DNA of 64,000 nucleotides from Motacilla alba alba. Lineage: Eukaryota; Chordata; Aves; Passeriformes; Motacillidae. The DNA lies in NCBI RefSeq assembly GCF_015832195.1, contig NC_052018.1, positions 58,093,666 through 58,157,665 of the forward strand, given 5' to 3'. Of the stretch, positions 61,601-64,000 are shown in pieces. Each line of letters starts with the position of its first letter. Position 1 is the stretch's first letter. The translations under genes were made by a program, and so were the position numbers. The notes under the pieces were generated by a model, which had not been told where the DNA came from, searched no databases, and worked only from the letters and a program-made list of their open reading frames with translations.

Positions 61601-64000
61601 ACTGCCCTGAATATGGAGCACAGGGTTTGCTCTCCAGCACTGTTTCCACAGGGGACTTGTGGGTGAGGGTTGCTGCAATGGCATGTCCCCAGCATCCAGC
61701 TGGAAAGCCACTTTCTTGAGAACCATCCACTAAGATGTGGGGGTGTAAGGCTCAGTTGTTGGTAATTAATTTTGCCCAGTCTTCAAAGGGGGAAATTAAT
61801 TGAATTACTTTGGTAGCTTCTGTCCATCAAGAGAAAAGATGTGACAGAAGCATCTCATGGCACATTCCCCTGCCAATATACTCTCCAAATCTAATCATTA
61901 CAAATAGGGTTTGACTTAACCACCAAGAGGATACTTTTACAAGCTTGGTCTGCAACCTTGAAACGTCAACAGAGAAACGTGAACTCTTGTGCTTTTAGTT
62001 TTTCTTCCCTGTGCCCTGAAGGTTCCAGATACTGTTTCATACTTTAGGCATGGAGTGCTGAGCCTGTGGAAGATTCAGGCCAAGACTGAGAGGTCTTTTT
62101 GGTTGCCTTTGCTGGCAAACAGATGTGGTACAGATCAAACTATCAGTGCTGTGCTGTCTGAAGATTCACAAATGTGAATGTTTGCTGGTTCCTGGCTACC
62201 TACGTGCATTGGTTTCCTCATCCTACTTAGGAGCAGCCTCAGCTGTGTTTCTGGGTGATTGAATGCATTTCCTATTTTTCCTCACAGAAGTCACAGGAGT
62301 CTCTGTGTTCAGGGTAGGGTGGCGGTTGTTTTGCTTGGCAAGTCACAGATTAACTTGTGTACTGCACACATGGGTGCAAGTGTGTGTCACAGCTCATCCC
62401 CTCCTTTTGAAGAGGACATAAGCAAGCAGCGAGAGGCACCAGAAATTTGTCAGCTGGTAAAATTCCGATTCAGTGAATATGAACAAAGTTTTGGAAGCGG
62501 AACAGCAAGCTTTCGTTTTTCAGAGTTTTCTCTGTTCCTCTGTTGAAAACTCAGACACAACATCTTTTTTTTTTCCGTGAATCCTGTTACTGTTCCCTGT
62601 CTACAGACCCTCTCTTCTCCTTTAACACCTGACTTCTGTCACATAAAAGTAATAGGTCTGGAAAAGGATGTGGATCTGAAGTGGAAGAGGCAGTACATGC
62701 CTCATGCCAACGGAAGGAGGCACAGGTTGCTATGGAACTCAGCCTCCCCAGGAAGAGATTTTTTTATTGTAACTTTTATAACCTCTTTTTTTGATTTTAT
62801 TTTTCCCTTTACAGATGTTTCATCCTTTAGGCTATAATTTCCTCTATTTGACTGTTAGGAACAGATGACTTTATTTTCTTTTTTCTTTTTTCTTGTTCAA
62901 AAATTAGAGGAAAAACAAAGTTGTTCATAGTTGTTCATAGTTCAAAGTTGTTCATAATACCAAAAAAAACCTCAATATACTTTAGTCATAATAAATAGTC
63001 CCATATTAACTTGAAGGTATTGAGTAAGCTGAGACCTCAATATATTACTAGTCTGTCACTCATAACAACAACATCTGTTTTTGGCAGGAGCTCAACAGTG
63101 CAGGTTTGAGTTTCATGACTTCAGACAGTCCCTAATATTAGAAAGATAGACATACACAAAGAGAGCAGAGAAGTCAATGAAGGTGGATCATTATCTATAA
63201 TTTTAAACTGGTCTCTTTTCCTGCAGTGGTATGCAGGTTTTTAAGCAATACATTCTCTATTTTCTTATTTTATGCTTTTTTGAAATGGAGGAATTCCCTG
63301 CTAAATCACATATTTTGTAAATGTCAATGAAACTCTAACTTTGTTCCGTAATACATATTTCCACAGTAAGATTTTGCTTGCTCAGCTTTGCAGACTTTCT
63401 TTCCTGTGTCCCTTCCATGGACTGTATGTTTATAACTGTATGATAATGAGATCTATTTGATCTGTGCTTGAATGTGTACTCAGATTCTGAAGTACTAAAA
63501 AAATCACTAAGTGTCTAGTGACTAATTGGGTAAGCCTTGGGGATTTGTCCATTTGTGGTAAGGTGATTTCTAGATTTGATAAATCAAATAGGGCTTTCTT
63601 TCCTGGGACATCAGCTTAGTGTTAGGAAGAGTTTTGAACTAAAACTGGTTTGAATTAAAGTTTTGGCACTTTGGGGAAAAAGGAATACTCTCACTGGACA
63701 CTTCAGAAGTAAAACCCAGGCAGTGTAAATCCTGCAGATTCAGCTTCTTCAGGTACCTCTGCTCAAACCAATGAATATTTCTGATTTCCTATTAGGCACT
63801 AAGGATCTTGAGCAAAAGAAAATGTGCATAAAGATCTTATGGGTATTCTTGAGACTGTTAAAGAGTGTTGGGAGGGAAAGAGAAGCTCCCTACTGGCTTG
63901 AATGTACTTTGTCTCTCCTAATGCTCAACAGCCATAGCAAGGAAATTAATTTGTTTAACCTTTTGAAACTAATTTGTTTAAAACCATTTCTAATATTGTG
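61601..64000. other. Intergenic sequence to window end
   Basis: AT-rich unique DNA with a short imperfect tandem repeat of GTTGTTCATA at 62918-62956. ESR1 coding sequence is not recognised before the end. Confidence 0.45.

Noticed and set aside
36067..64000. ESR1 coding exon
   Set aside because: Neither the ESR1 amino-terminal coding region nor its zinc-finger motifs appear in any frame. The coding gene probably starts beyond the window.

Overview
The window looks like nuclear DNA from a bird, probably a songbird. It carries many CR1 LINE fragments in both orientations, one solo endogenous-retrovirus LTR of a kind I associate with passerines, an AT-rich background with one CpG-rich patch, and widely spaced GT-AG exons. 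No prokaryotic gene organisation, tRNA, rRNA or CRISPR array is visible.

The one confidently identified gene is CCDC170, a long coiled-coil protein, on the + strand. Ten coding exons can be joined between 8558 and 34604 in a single open frame of 696 codons plus a TGA stop. Each junction has GT and AG dinucleotides and compatible phase. The human protein is about 715 residues, so only the short amino-terminal exon is uncertain. A 28-nt candidate for it lies at 4490-4517, and a CpG-rich patch at about 925-1110 is a candidate promoter and non-coding first exon. The 3' UTR runs from 34605 to roughly 35.5-35.9 kb and has several AATAAA signals.

Layout: 0-4.5 kb holds a possible polyA-tailed retrocopy (779-915), the CpG-rich patch, a CR1 fragment and a long AAT microsatellite. 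4.5-8.5 kb is the putative first intron, with the solo LTR and an ancient CR1. 8.5-35.9 kb is the CCDC170 body, with CR1 copies in introns and several short tandem duplications. 36-64 kb is intergenic. In other vertebrates the next gene in this orientation is ESR1, but no ESR1 coding exon is recognisable here. This stretch contains several segments with good splice signals on both sides (40799-40931, 44541-44724, 57013-57237, 60359-60425). They could be upstream leader exons of ESR1 or exons of an undescribed transcript. It also holds ancient CR1 relics at 52.9-53.9 kb and about 61.5 kb and a younger CR1 at 58.7-59.2 kb.

The most interesting unexplained item is 57013-57237. It has strong splice sites and an ATG in good context that opens a peptide resembling a signal sequence. 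I see no clear new multi-gene system in this window.
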